Positions 33,513 to 46,400 of a stretch of DNA of 64,000 bases are shown here, piece by piece (positions within the stretch are counted from its first letter, which is position 1; the number at the start of each line of letters is the position of its first letter). A program made the position numbers and the translations under genes. The stretch is from contig JAGEMR010000107.1 in NCBI GenBank assembly GCA_021030915.1, forward strand, positions 1 through 64,000. Reading direction: 5' to 3'. This stretch comes from Astrothelium macrocarpum (lineage: Eukaryota; Ascomycota; Dothideomycetes; Trypetheliales; Trypetheliaceae). Below the pieces are notes generated by a model. The model made no database searches. It was not told the DNA's origin and saw nothing but the letters and a program-made list of their open reading frames with translations.

Positions 33513-34405
33513 ACAAAAGTTATCCAATGTGTCAATGCCATTATTTGCTTTGCAGGAAGACGGCCGGACGTACATAGAGGGTAAGATACGTGGTACCGGA
33601 AGAAAACTACAGGATTACGGTTGACACGCCAGCTAAATGGACCCGGAAAGCAGATTTAGGACAGGTAGAATTCCTGGGTCTCTCGTCTTTCTCGTCTCAA
33701 ATCCTCTCCGAAACGATTTTTGTGCTCTCATCTTGTCCTTTTCGTAATTCGAGAGACAGAATGTGACTTACAATTTCTGCCGTGAGCGTGGCACCTACTT
33801 GCTGGTCGAAGCGGACAAAATGGAGGTCAAAATCATCTTCCTTAGAACTTTAGACGAGGATGAGGACATGCAGAACGCGAAGCCAACGGCGGGGATTTTC
33901 ATTAAGCATCGTGTTTCCTGGTGTCCTGCAGTAGAAGGAGCAGTGCAAGTAGAAGAGCAACGATGGCTTTGAGAATAGCTGAGTTTAGGGGAAGATGGTG
34001 AAATGTGAAAAGCCAAAGTCAGATTGGAAGGTGCAAGAAATGTAAACGGATAGAAAGAGAAAACCCATAAACTGAATTTCATTAACTTGATGCGGTATGT
34101 AAAATTTATGCTTTGGCCGTTAGTCGTTCATGAATACATGCACGAAGAGGAAAAGAAAAGTACAGGATATCAACACGCCCCGCCAATTTCGAAAAGATCC
34201 ACAGACCGGAACGTCTGGGTTTTGAGGCCATGAAGTCAGAGATGAAAACAAGGCGCCTCGAACGCTAAATGCAGCATTTTCCAAGTGGCAAAATACGAAA
34301 CTCCATCCAACCAGCTGACCATGAAATCCCAACACCAAAATCAACAAGGTCCGCCGAGTAGTCCAGAATAATTAAGAGAAAGAAAGAAAAAAAAAGATTC
34401 ATTCT

Positions 34406-37400
34406 TCAAATCACTTCACCCTCGCCCTCAAACTGACTATACGCACCACTCCCCCTCGTCCTCACACTCCTTGCACTCTTCGCATCATCCACATCCATCG
34501 CACCACTCTGCACGCGCACCACCCGCTTCCCCTTCTCCTTCGCCACCAACACCTGCGCAGGACACACGACGATCTCATCCTCGCCCTCGCCCTCGTCATC
34601 GCCCTTCTTCACCACCAGCGGGAACAGCACAATCTTCACCACGGCCCGGCGCGCCTCGAGCTGCTCGTTGCTCTCTCCTGGCACGGGACTCGCCGCCGTC
34701 GACGACCGACTCGGCGTGTCGCCCGACCGCTCGTTCATCAACGACGCGTTGAACGTCACCTTGCGCGACAGATCGCCGTTCGCATCGTACTCCGGCTGCA
34801 GCGGGGGGAGCATGATGTACTCGGCGCGCTGGCAGCGCATCTGGATCGCGAGGTCGACGGCCAGCGTCACCACCTTGGCGAGGCTCTCACGCAGCTCCCT
34901 TTCGCGATCGGGCGGCGGCGGCAAGAGGCTCGCGAGGGTATCGAACAGCGTCGACGCAACCGCCTGGGTGTCCTGGGCGCGCTGCTGCGCGAACACCGGG
35001 CGCTTAGCGAGGAGGGTGAGGGTGGTGGCGCGCCACTGGGCGACGGCGCGGGGCGGGCCGACGTCCGCGAGGGTCTTCTCGAGCGCCTTGAGCTTCTGGC
35101 GCTGCTCGCGGTCCATGCCGAAGAGGTAGCGCGTGAAGACGTACTCCCAGACCATGGTCATGACGAGCGACATGAAGACGTCGCGGCGGCGCGTGCGGTC
35201 GGCGAGCAGCGCGTCGACGTCGCTGCCGTCCAGGATGGCGTTGTCGAGGCGCGCCTCCAGCTTGTCGTCCATGAGGTCGCGCGACAGGCGGCACGGCGTG
35301 TGGTCGGACCATTTGCTGAAGCGCTTGATCCACGACTGCACGTGCGCGCACAGCTCTTGGCATGCCGTGTCGAAGTAGTCTTCGTCGGAGACGGTGAGCC
35401 AGTCGGAGGCGGAGGATTTGGTGTCGAGGATTTGTTGTTGGAGGGAGCGGATTTGTTGGGTGGCGAGTTGGAGTTCTTCGCGGAGGCGGTGAATTTCGGC
35501 GTCTTTGTCTTCGAGACCGCGGGTGATTTCGGTGCGCATGATGCCTTCCATGTTTGTGTTGAGATAGGCATGTTGATCGCGAAGGTTTGCGAGTTCTTCC
35601 CTATCTTGCTGCCACTGTTGCTGTGCGCTTGCATGCTCCTCTTGCAGTGCGCGATGTTGTTCTCCTAACTCTGGATGGACAGCATTGGCACGAGTGAGTC
35701 CCTCATTGATTTCCGTTAGGCTTGCCACTTGGGCTCGCACATTATTTAATAGCTCATTTATTGACTGTATTTCAGCATCTTTTTCTCTCAGCTCCAATTC
35801 CTTCTTTTGCATCGTCTCGGCCGTGGCGTGGTCAGTGACATCACGACGATAGTTGTATTCGCGAGTCGCTTCTTCAGCTTTTGATTTGGCATCTTGAAGG
35901 ATGCGATTCTCGGAGGTCAATTGATCTAAGCGTTGTTCCAAATCGATGATGTGAAGAGATTGGCGTTTGCGGATGCTGGGCGGACGTGTAGGTGACATGG
36001 GTGAGCCCGGGTGGGCGCCAGTACCCTCCTGTTGGTCAACGCATCAGTAATGTTCTTTTAGTCCTATCAGCATAACAACTTACGTAGACATCGCTCATAT
36101 CGGTGGCCCTGGCCTTGCCCTTGTGCTTTGCGCGATCATATGCGGATGGAGCGAGAAGTGGCGGGTCGACGGTCGCAATGTCGGAGCTTCGTTCTGCCGG
36201 GCTCCGTTGTTTATCCTTTTCCTCATCGAGTCTGCTCTTCGCCCTCAGATCACCAGAAAGTTGTCGACTGGACCTCCGCAGTGGTGGTGTTGTATCAGAG
36301 CGCCATGATGCATTGCTGAATGATCCAGGTGATCGGATCCGTTCAATGGGTGATTTGATGCGTGTGATACTGCTTGCTGAGGCGTGACTTTTGGGCGAGA
36401 TATCTTCGCTTCCTGATCGCAGCGTTTTCGAGTGACTGCCACTGAGAACACGGTCAATGCCAACTGTCTCCTTGTCTTCGTCGATCGGTGGCCAGGAAAG
36501 ACGATCAATTAGTTCATCTGTCGAGAGTGGTGTTGATGAGCGCGCTTCGGCCTGGGATGCATCTAAGCTGAGCTTTTTACCATCTGATTCCTGATGTCGA
36601 ACTGGAGTCTCTCTTGTAGGCGACATCCACTTTTCTCGAAAGTCTTGCTGAGGCGTCATCGTGCGTCGCGCGGATTTGGTTTCGCGGTCAGGAGACCCAG
36701 TGTCCGACATCGCCCGCTTGTGTAGAGCCGAGTCTTCTGGGCTATGTTCTTCAATCGGCTCAAGATGACCGCCAGATCGAGTCTGAGCCACAGGTGTGTC
36801 ATAAGCAGATGCGTGTTCATGGCTTGAAGATTTATCATGATCCGATATGGAGTGGGCGGCGGCAGTGGCGGCTCCAGCAACCGCAAGAACACTTGCTGCC
36901 ATTCCTAGGCCAGAAGAGTCTCCTTGCTTTTCTACGGCTTGATTTCGCTTTCGACTTTTCGTGCGTGCAGCTGGAGACTCTTTTGATTGCGTGACCTCCT
37001 CAGAATACTTCTTGCTCTGTGACGTAGACTCTTTGGATCCTTTCGCACCTACACTGGGTGGCGTATTGAACAGGTAAGAAGTCCGCTGCTTTGAGCTTGA
37101 GTCTACTGGAGATGGAGGAATGTGCTCGGCCTCATCTTGCTCGTGTAACTCGCGCTCGCCACCTGCTGGCTGTCGCGTAGGGCTAAGCTCTGATCCGTTG
37201 ACAGATGTGCCAGTTGATGCCCGTTGCTTTGTAACTGACAACTCCCACTCGGGATCCACTTCCACAGAAACTCTTAGAGGATCACCAGGACTAGTACTTG
37301 TACCAGTGTGGACAGGTGATGCTCTGGTTTCAATTTGCTGTAGACCAGAATGTTGCTCTTCGCTCCTCTTTTCGTTGGGGCCTGCTGATTCGTAATCGTG

Positions 37401-40400
37401 AGACGGTTCGTCTTCAATTTCTGTAATGTCTGTCTGTCCGCCCATAGAAGAACGATTGTATCTTGACTCAACAGGTGTACCTTGGTAGCCGCTGTCTCTT
37501 GTCGCATTGTGGTCACTTTCAGGCTCTTGATAGATAATAGGAGAGTCCGTACTAAACCCACTATCACGAGTGGGAAAGCCCCACGTTGCCTGAGGGGCCG
37601 CAGGGCTGCTTTTACGTATTTCAGCTTCATTTTCTCGAGGAGCATCTAATTCTTGGCTTTGCTCGATTGCATCCGTAGGAAGCGTGTTGCTCCCGTGTTC
37701 TTGGAAAGTTTGCACCTCGCGGTTTTGCTCAGCTTTATCCATAGAAGGCGTCCTTCGTTTCACGCGCTGGAGGTGCGGGAAGACGCTACCGACCTTACTG
37801 GTGCTTGTCGGGCTAGTAGTGTCTGGACTTTGAGCTCCAGTTATTGCAGGACCAGCGGTAGAAATTGGTCCAGCGTCATTTTCCTCATGCCTCTCCTTGA
37901 ATAATTTTCCTTCCCGAATGTCTTCTGGTGCATGCGCAGGTGTTGGGGGTTCGGGTCGTTTCTTTCCCTTCCTTTCACCACTTTCTTTTTTCGCCGTAGT
38001 TGTCCAACCATCGTCATATGTAACAGCGTCTGGCTGTCGCTCTAGTTCGGGTAGAGTGTTAGCGACTTGTGGGACTGCTTGTACATTGACACTCTGTTCC
38101 TCCGCTTCAACGTCCTTGGACGATTCATTTTCTGGTAATGTAGACTCAAGAATATCCTTCCCTTTCTTTCCTTTTTTGCCTTTTTTCGTCTTCTTTTTCG
38201 ATGTTGCCCATTCATCTTCGGCTTCAGCAGTAGCTGATGCTATGGCTGTCTCTTCCTGAAGAACATCTAGACCCCTTTGTAATGGTGCAGTGTTTACGGC
38301 GCCTTCCAGCTCAGGCGGTTCATTCACAACTATACTATCCAACTCATTGGATGGTGTGGTAGGCTCGGATTTCTTTCCCTTTTTATTTTTACCTTTCTTA
38401 ACTCTTGTAAACTCCCCATCATCCTCCGCCATCTCCTTCAAATCTTCCTTTGGAATGGGTGAATCCGACTGATCTCTCGAGGCCGAATGCTTGATGGACT
38501 GCTCGACCGCCACATCCTCTACTTGCACAGGTGCCATCATCAATGCGCCCGTCTCCTCGCTACCGTTTGTTGTCCGAGGTATGAGTTGTGGACGATCCGT
38601 TGATGCTGGCTCAACCCAGATATGTGGAGGTGACTCGCGCTCAAATGTAGGCGTCGGCACTTGCTCAAACTCACGAACCTCAGCTTCACGTTGCATTGCT
38701 TGTTGTTGCATTAGCTCCTGTGTGTCTGTCCTGATTGGCTGTAGGCCTTCACGTCTTCTCGATTTTTTGTCCTTTTTGCTCTGCTTCCGAGACAACTTTG
38801 CTGCATCATCTTCTGGAGCATCATGAAATTCATTTACCACAGGACTTGGTGAATCTTCCACAATTCGTCTTGATGCCTCTGGATCCGATTGTCGATGACC
38901 CAGGACTGAGTCAGGTGGCGGTGTCACATCCTCCCATCTCTCGGGCTGCACAGGAGCAGTCTGAAGCCATGCCGCTTCATCATCAACCTGGTGTTTTGCA
39001 TCGCTAAATTCTTGAACGTCCTCACTAAATATTGGTTGGACTTCGGCGGGGGCAGACGTTGCATATTGACCACCTTGGTTCCCTTGTTGAGCACGCTCTA
39101 CAGCGTCAGACAGCTCTCGTTCTTGATCATAAATATCTTGAGTTGGAAGTCTTTGTCGGTCGTCTCTTGGCTCGGGAACATACTGTTCGACCTCTTCGGT
39201 GTAGTTGTCGCCGCTGAATAGCTGATTGCGCTCTAAATAAGGTATTGGAGGTTCGGTATTCGAGTCTTCTATATACCCTTTGCTCTCCTTGTCCATGACT
39301 ATCGAACTCGATGGCCGTGCCGACTCTGATTCATTTCTGAACCGTTCAGAGGTTCCATCTTGCATACCAGAAATGGCGGTTGCAGTTGCAGCTGCACCTG
39401 CAGCAAGGCCAGCGGCCGCAAGGCCAGATTCACCAATCTGATCGCCAAGGAGACCAGCATCTTCACCGTTTGATCTCTTCCCCTTCTTTCCCTTTTTGCT
39501 CTTTTTGGTGGGTAATGACCACTCGTCTTCAGGCTCTGCTGGTGTGGAAGTTGATGAGGGATCTTCTTTAACATCACGAGACGATTCCTGAGCATCAGGA
39601 CCATCTCTTCTTGGAGGCTCAGTCGTGGGTTCCTTGCGTCTACGCTCGAGTTCATTAGTGAGCTGTGCTAGAGCATCCTCTGTCTCCCTAGATCGCCTAG
39701 AAGGCAGAGACTCCACCGGATCTGCTGGAAGATCGTAATTGTAATCGTGACCGTCATAAAGGTTTGATGGAATTCCCTGCTGATCATTATGTTCCTGTGA
39801 AATCTGATGAACCTCGGAAGAAACAGTGGTCGATGGATCTTCGAAAGAATCGAGATACTTAATCTCGGACGCATCCTCCAGAGTCTGTGTTGGGGCCTCA
39901 GGATTCGGCGTTTCAGGAGCTTGGAGGCTTGATCTCTTTTTACTCTTTTTCCCTTTCTTTTTGGGCTGGTAGCTCCAGTAGTCCTCTGCTTCCTGCTGTG
40001 GTGTTCCTGGCCCAGACGCAGACGCAGAGACAACGTTCGCATCATCCAAGACTGTCTCAGTGGGTAATGTTGCAGGCTGTTCGGCCACATCTCGAGACTC
40101 GGCGGTAGTGACAGGTTCAGGATAACCTTGAGGAGTTGCACTGCCACTCTTCTTGCCCTTCTTGCCTTTTTTCTTGCTAGTTTTGAAGGGAAAAAAGTCT
40201 TCCTGCTCCGGCTCTGAACGACCGCTTGTGGTTGCCTGTGCAATGGCAGCGTCAAATCCCGCACCAGCCAAACCTGCTGCTACGGCATCATCGAAGCTTT
40301 TACTCTCAGAAGATTCAACCCGATGTGCTTGATCAAGTTCTCTGGCTTCAGCTTGATCATCTATAGGAGGCGAAGCACTATGACGACCATTCTTCTTTCG

Positions 40401-43400
40401 TCTATTAGATAGCGGCGCCACTTCTTCAGGATCGGCTTCAGGACCCGCATTTGGAGGGGATGAGCGTCTGGAAAAGAGAGGTTCGTTGATAGCAAGATTA
40501 GGGTCGAAACCAGAGTCTTGAAGGCCAGCAGCGACTGTCGCAGCAAAATCAATGTCGTGTGGACTATGGGCTTGCTCTGTATCTTGTGCATCCATATCTG
40601 TGACTTCCTGACGTTCATCAGGTAAGATATTGATTCCATGGTCTCTCAAAGACTGAGCAACGTCATCACGAGGAAGCTCATCATCCTCAGCGTGTTCAGG
40701 GTGTTCTCCGTTATTGGCCGGCCTTTGTTCAAAGTAGCTTGGCATCTGCTCATCTACAGCCGGGGAAGGCACTTTGGCTGATCCTGACTCCTCAAATGGC
40801 AGTGAAGCTTTGCGAGCTTCCTTCTCTCGTTTCTTCTGTTTCTTCGATTTCTTAGAGGAAGGTACGGCGAACTCATCATCATCGACAACCTCGTCCTTTT
40901 GAGTTGGTTCGGGGTGAGGTTCATCAAGAGGCATACTCTCTGGCGCCACGGTCTCGGTAACTTCCTCAGACTCTTTCGGTCTATCTACAGGTACCTCGCG
41001 AGTCATCGTTGCGCCTTCTTCTTTTTCATTGTGTTCGCGTAGCATGGATTCGAGCTCTTCTGCTGAGGCGCCGGGATATTTTATTGCTAGCTTTGACAAA
41101 CTAATCTTACCCTTTTTCTTTCCCTTTTTCGTCTTCTTAGCTGGGGCTTCCTGAAAGGTCGAAGATTCCGACTCGATCGCCGATTTCTCTTCGGGCTCTC
41201 TGGGCAACTGCTGGGGTGCCGCGTTTGTGCCAACGTCGTGCATTAGGTTTTCTTCAGCGTTCATTACATTGTCAAACTGTTTGGCTTGAGAGGTACTTGC
41301 ATCATTCTCGACCCCTTGATATTGTTCGGTAGTATCGGCAGGCGTTTGAACGTCTAGTGACCGCCCAAACTTGACTACTTTATCCGATCGAACGAATTCG
41401 TCCAAGCTCATGCCAGAATCCTCATTCGAAGCCACGAGTTTTTGAGATGGCTCGACTGGTTGCTCGATAGGCTGCTCTTCCCGTGTCGACGGTTCGACGA
41501 GTTCATCCTTACTTGCGACCGACACAGAGACTTGTGCGCTTTCAGTTGGCTCGTCGAAAGTGCCATCCTTGCTATTTCTCCAATCTCCCCTTTGATCTTG
41601 CTGATCTCCAATGGAAGATTGAAGACCGGGCTCTTCTTCAGCTTGTCGTTCGGATGGTGGCTCTGAAGCCAGAATGGTCGGTTCTTGGGCTATCTCGGTC
41701 TCTTGCACAGTCGCCTCATCTTGAACATCGGGCGTGGATGGGACTGATGCACGCTTCCCCTTCTTTCCTTTCTTACCACGTTTCGGAGGATCCCAGAAGC
41801 TGTCTCCTTGAACTTCTTGTTGCGCATTGTCCATTTGTTGTTCAGAAATAGGCATTGAAGCTGAGGGAGTTGGTTCTTGAGTTACCTCAAGGTCTTTGGA
41901 AGCGGATTCGTCCGTACCCGTAGGTGTAGAAGGCAACGACGCACGCTTCCCCTTCTTTCCTTTTTTGCCAAGCTTCGGAAGAGGTTGAGGGTCCCAGAAG
42001 CTGTCTTCTTGAGGATATCGTGGCGCGTCACTTCTTTCCTGGGAGAGAAGCTCAGTGTCGTCCCAAACGTCATCGATTCGTACTTGGGAAGTCGATTCAG
42101 TCACTCTTTCATCAGCTGTTCCTTGTTCGCCCGATGATTCTTGCGCGGGTGGATAGTGACCTAACTCATCTTCAAGACGGTCTGTAGATGCTTCTAGTGC
42201 TGACGGAAGGACCCTCTCCTGATCAATAGTCGTAGTACCACCAGTCTCTACTTCAGTCTCCCTTTCTAGCTCTTTGGTGTGCTCTTCGGAGACGATTGAC
42301 TGCTCTATTTCAGGGTTCCATTGCGTTTCTTGGTTGGAAAGCTGTTCTACGTGAGGTTCTGACTCTCCTGCACGAGAGATTGGCGCTCCCGCTTCAGTTA
42401 CAGACTGTTCTGTTTCCGTGCCTGGTTGTTCTACTCGAAGGGCTGACTCTTCTGCCTGATAGACCGATTTTTCTACCTGAGGGACCGTATCTTCTGCACG
42501 AGGAATCGATCCTTCTGTTTGGGAAACCGGCTCCTCTGCTTGAGAAATCGGCTCTTCCAGTAGACGATCAGATTCTCCTACGGGAGATCCTTCGTCTGGG
42601 CGATCTTTGTGGGGCTCAGTAGCGGCAGAGAACACTGGCTCAGCTTCAGCCGCAGGAGTTGATGCTCCAGAGATTCGTTTTGCTTTCTTGCCCTTCTTGC
42701 CCTTCTTAGGTGCGCGATACGTGAATGTATCGTCTTCGGCTGGATCTACGGATCTCTCTGGCTCATTGTCTCCTGGAATCGACTCGACAACTGGTTCAGG
42801 CTCTGGCTTGATGTCTTCATTAGCTGCCAAATCCGCTTCGTCTATGAGCGACTCCCTTGGCTGAATGTCTTGACCCGAGACAATTGGGGCATCTTCAGTG
42901 TACAAGCCAGGCTGTGGCTCAAACTGTTCCGGCGGTGTCGACGGCAGTGATTTCTTTGCTTTCTTGCCTTTCTTGCCCTTCTTTGAAGTAGAGGACGACC
43001 AAAGCTCCTCAGCTTCGAATTCCTTTATCGTCTCGACAGGTTCGCCTGGGAACTCTTGGGAAGATGTGACATCATTGACCGGAGCAATTGTCTTCGAATC
43101 AAGCGAAGCTTCGGTCCGTGGCTCTTCTACAGTTGTGGCTGTTTCTGGTTCCATTGTAGCAACCTCTTGTAGCTCTTCGACGGGCTCGGATTGCGGTGTA
43201 GAAGCAATTGAGCCACGTTTCCCCTTTCTGCCCTTCTTCGATTTCTTGACAGGAAACGAAGTCCAGTCTTCGGGATCGGCCGCCTCCTTTGATATCTCAC
43301 CACCATCACTGACAGGCTCTTGCAGCGTTTCAGGAACACTTGGATATTCATTGACCGCCGAAATAAAGGTGCTCTCATCTGGCCGTTCCTCTGCGATTCT

Positions 43401-46400
43401 ATCGCTCTGTTCCTCTGTCGGGGTGACCATTTGTGGTTCCTCGGCTGGCTCAGACTGTGGCGTGGAAGCATTGGAAGCTCGTTTTCCCTTCTTCCCTTTC
43501 TTTGACTTCTTGATGGAAAACGATGAATCCCAATCATCGGCTTCGGCGCCCATTGACATCTCTTTAGCTTCTTCAGCGAGTTCTTGAGGAGATTTGCCAG
43601 TAACTGTCGGCTCATTCGCTCCGGAATCAAGGACAATTTCGCCTCGCGGTTCTTCTACAGTCGTGTCTTTCTCTTCCGCAGTCGCAAGCATTTGTGGTTC
43701 CTCAGCGAGCTCAGACTGCTGTGTGGAAGCAACGGAAGCACGTTTCCCTTTCTTACCCTTCTTCGACTTTTTGGTAGAGAATGAAGAAGACCAGTCGCCT
43801 TCAGGATCAGGTTCAGTGGCACTTGGAGGCTCCTTTTCGGTCACTTCAGTGCCAGCAGCCGTCTCGGATGGCTTCGCCTGCAACTCTTCTACTGGATCTG
43901 AAACAATGGCTTTGGCCAATTCATTTTGTGGCTCCAAGACTGGAAGCTTCTCAGGGTTTTCAGAGTCTAACACAGGTTCGGAAGTCGACTCTTTTGTTTG
44001 CATTTCTTCGACCATAGACTGCTCGGTTGCAGGTTCGTTTGATGGCACTGCAGCCTCGAAGAATGGTGTATCTGCTTCATTGGCAGGCGTCGATGGCTCA
44101 GAGGCCTTCTTCCCTTTCTTTCCCTTTTTACCCTTCTTCCCCAGCTTGATAGGGAAAACATCCTCAGTAGCGGCTTCTTGGATATCACCAGCAGTTCCTT
44201 GCGAATCCTCCACCGCCTGTGCTGGTGGCTCGTCACTGGATTGAGCCATGACCGGCGGTTCATTGGTAGACATGGAAGTCTCATCTTCCAATTTAGGGGC
44301 AGGCTCGGCGACAGAGGTTTCAGGTTGTTCAGGCTCGACAGGCAAAGGTGAGGCTGTAGAGCCTCTCTTCCCTTTCTTGCCCTTCTTTTTCTTGGACGAG
44401 ACAGAGAAAAACTCATCAGGTTCATCTTCCTTTGGCGTCTTCATAGGGTCTGAATCTGCGTCTTTGTCTAGAATTTGCGCATCTATATTTTGCAAAATTG
44501 AGGAGTCCTCTGGCTCGGGTAAGACGGTTCCAGTTTGGCCTTCTTCAGGTTGTTGTGGGGCATCTTCAAGCTGTCTTGACACCTCTTCCGATTCCTGCCC
44601 GATAAGCACTTCATGACTGGGTGATTCACTGGGCATTGAAGCTTTTTTACCCTTTTTCCCTTTTTTACCTTTCTTAGACATAGGGTAAGCGAACCACTCA
44701 TCCTCCGGCTCGACTTGCGTCGGTGGAGGAATGAGCGCAGTTTCTGTTTCATTGATATCTCCAGTAACAGACGTCGTTGGTTCGCTCACTAGCTCTTGAA
44801 GTCTTCTCTCTTCGGTGACGTCAGGCGTGGGCTCAATACTCCGGGACGGATCAAGTGGCGAAGACCGCCCTGATTCTGGCAGAGGTACCGTGAGAGCAGA
44901 GCTCATTTCACTTTCCAGGCTTTCTATTCCCTTGGGATACGGAATTGAGGACTCTTCATCTTGTGCTTCTGCTTTTATAGCTGGTTCTGGAGCAAAGTCC
45001 CCAGGGATCACTTGTTCAGACTGCGAGGCGTCGACCTGCTGTTCCTGAGTGTTGATCGTACCGTCAAGAGCTTGTGGCTCCGCAGGATGCTTTTTGGGAA
45101 GTTCGAGCTCGCCTGGAGGAGTACGACCGCTTTCCTCTTCCACAACGCCGACAGTGTCGACTGTTGTATTTGGAGTCAATTCCTCCACCTGTTGTCTGTC
45201 CCTTTCTGAAGGCTTCCCTAGACTATTAGGAACAATCCCACGTTCCTGAGGTGTATATTCTTCAGCAGCTGCCCCATCGGAGCTTTGCGCATTTTGTAAC
45301 TCTATTATAGACGATTCGATCTCAGGGGTCCCTCGAGGAGATGTGTCACTGATTTCGGATTCATTCAGTGAGAGGGCGCTGGAGCCCTTTTTCCCTTTTT
45401 TGCCCTTCTTGCCCTTTTTCGTTTGAGCAAAGCCCCAAATGTTATCTTGTTCAGCCGCTTGCGGCTGTTCCGAAAGTTCTGACCCCAGCGCAGTTTGCTC
45501 AGGGCTGGTCTCTTTCAGATCTTGTGGTAATGGCTCGAGCTCTCTCACAGACTCTGGATCAGTGATAGCCATTTCAGAGGTGACAGGTTCCAGAGCAACA
45601 TTTTCAGAGACTTCAGGCTCATCAACGAAAGTCTTGGATCCTCTCTTTCCTTTCTTCGCTTTCTTTGCCTTTTTTGAACTTAACGGAGCAGCCCACTCTT
45701 CTTCGGACGCGGCTGGAATGGATGTTTGAGTAGACGAAGGCTCAACCGATACAGGCAGTGTGTCATTAGCAAACTCTTTGGACTTCTCTACAGGTGCTTC
45801 ATCGTCATTGTGGCCTGAATGAGGCTGTTGTGTCACTCGCTCATCTTGATCCTTAGAAGCCATAGCACCAATCGCAGCACCGGCCACGGCACCTACAGCA
45901 CCAAGCGCAAGAGCATCACGCCCGCTTTTACTGTTCTTTTTGCCCTTCTTTTTCTTGCCACTCAAAGGGGTCCATAGACCAGCTTCATCGGGTTCGGGTT
46001 CAGTCAATATTGGCACAGACTTTTCTTCCTCAGGCGCAATGTCTCTGTCCCTAGATGAGTCGAGCGTCTCAAGTGGTTGGCTGGGAGAGTTTTGGGCAAA
46101 CGGGTCTCTAAAGGTGGGAACATCTTGGTCTTGCCTGTCTAATACTGGTGGCTTATCAACTTGCTGCGCAGGACCCTGTGCGGATGCCTGCTCTTGCAAG
46201 ACCTCTCGAGCAAGAGCAAGTTTCTCCGCCGGCTCGATCAAGTCGTCGTCGTCACCCGATGGTAATGCCACATTCTCAGGTGCCATCTCAGGAATTCCTT
46301 CGGCAGGAACTTCCAGGTCGGGCGGCTCTTCATCACCCAAGCTAAGTTTCCGGCCTTTCTTTGCCTTCTTTCCCTTTTTGCCTTTCTTTGTCCGAGCTCC

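Larger units (their letters stand above)
32819..34405. other. Intergenic region with minisatellite and repeat fragment
   Basis: No supported gene in 1.6 kb. Frames at 33101-33331 and 33763-33972 have no domain or splice support. The region contains degenerate tandem repeats at 33354-33483 and a 14-bp end of the dispersed repeat at 33499-33512. Confidence 0.5.

Noticed and set aside
34471..35129. Plus-strand frames opposite the giant gene's last exon
   Set aside because: They are antisense to the GC-rich C-terminal domain and carry no recognisable protein sequence.
42898..43587. 229-codon plus-strand frame and many similar ones between 36100 and 48500
   Set aside because: They are antisense to the repeat-rich giant exon; the lysine repeats read as FFPFLPFF-like strings on the other strand, which is an artefact.
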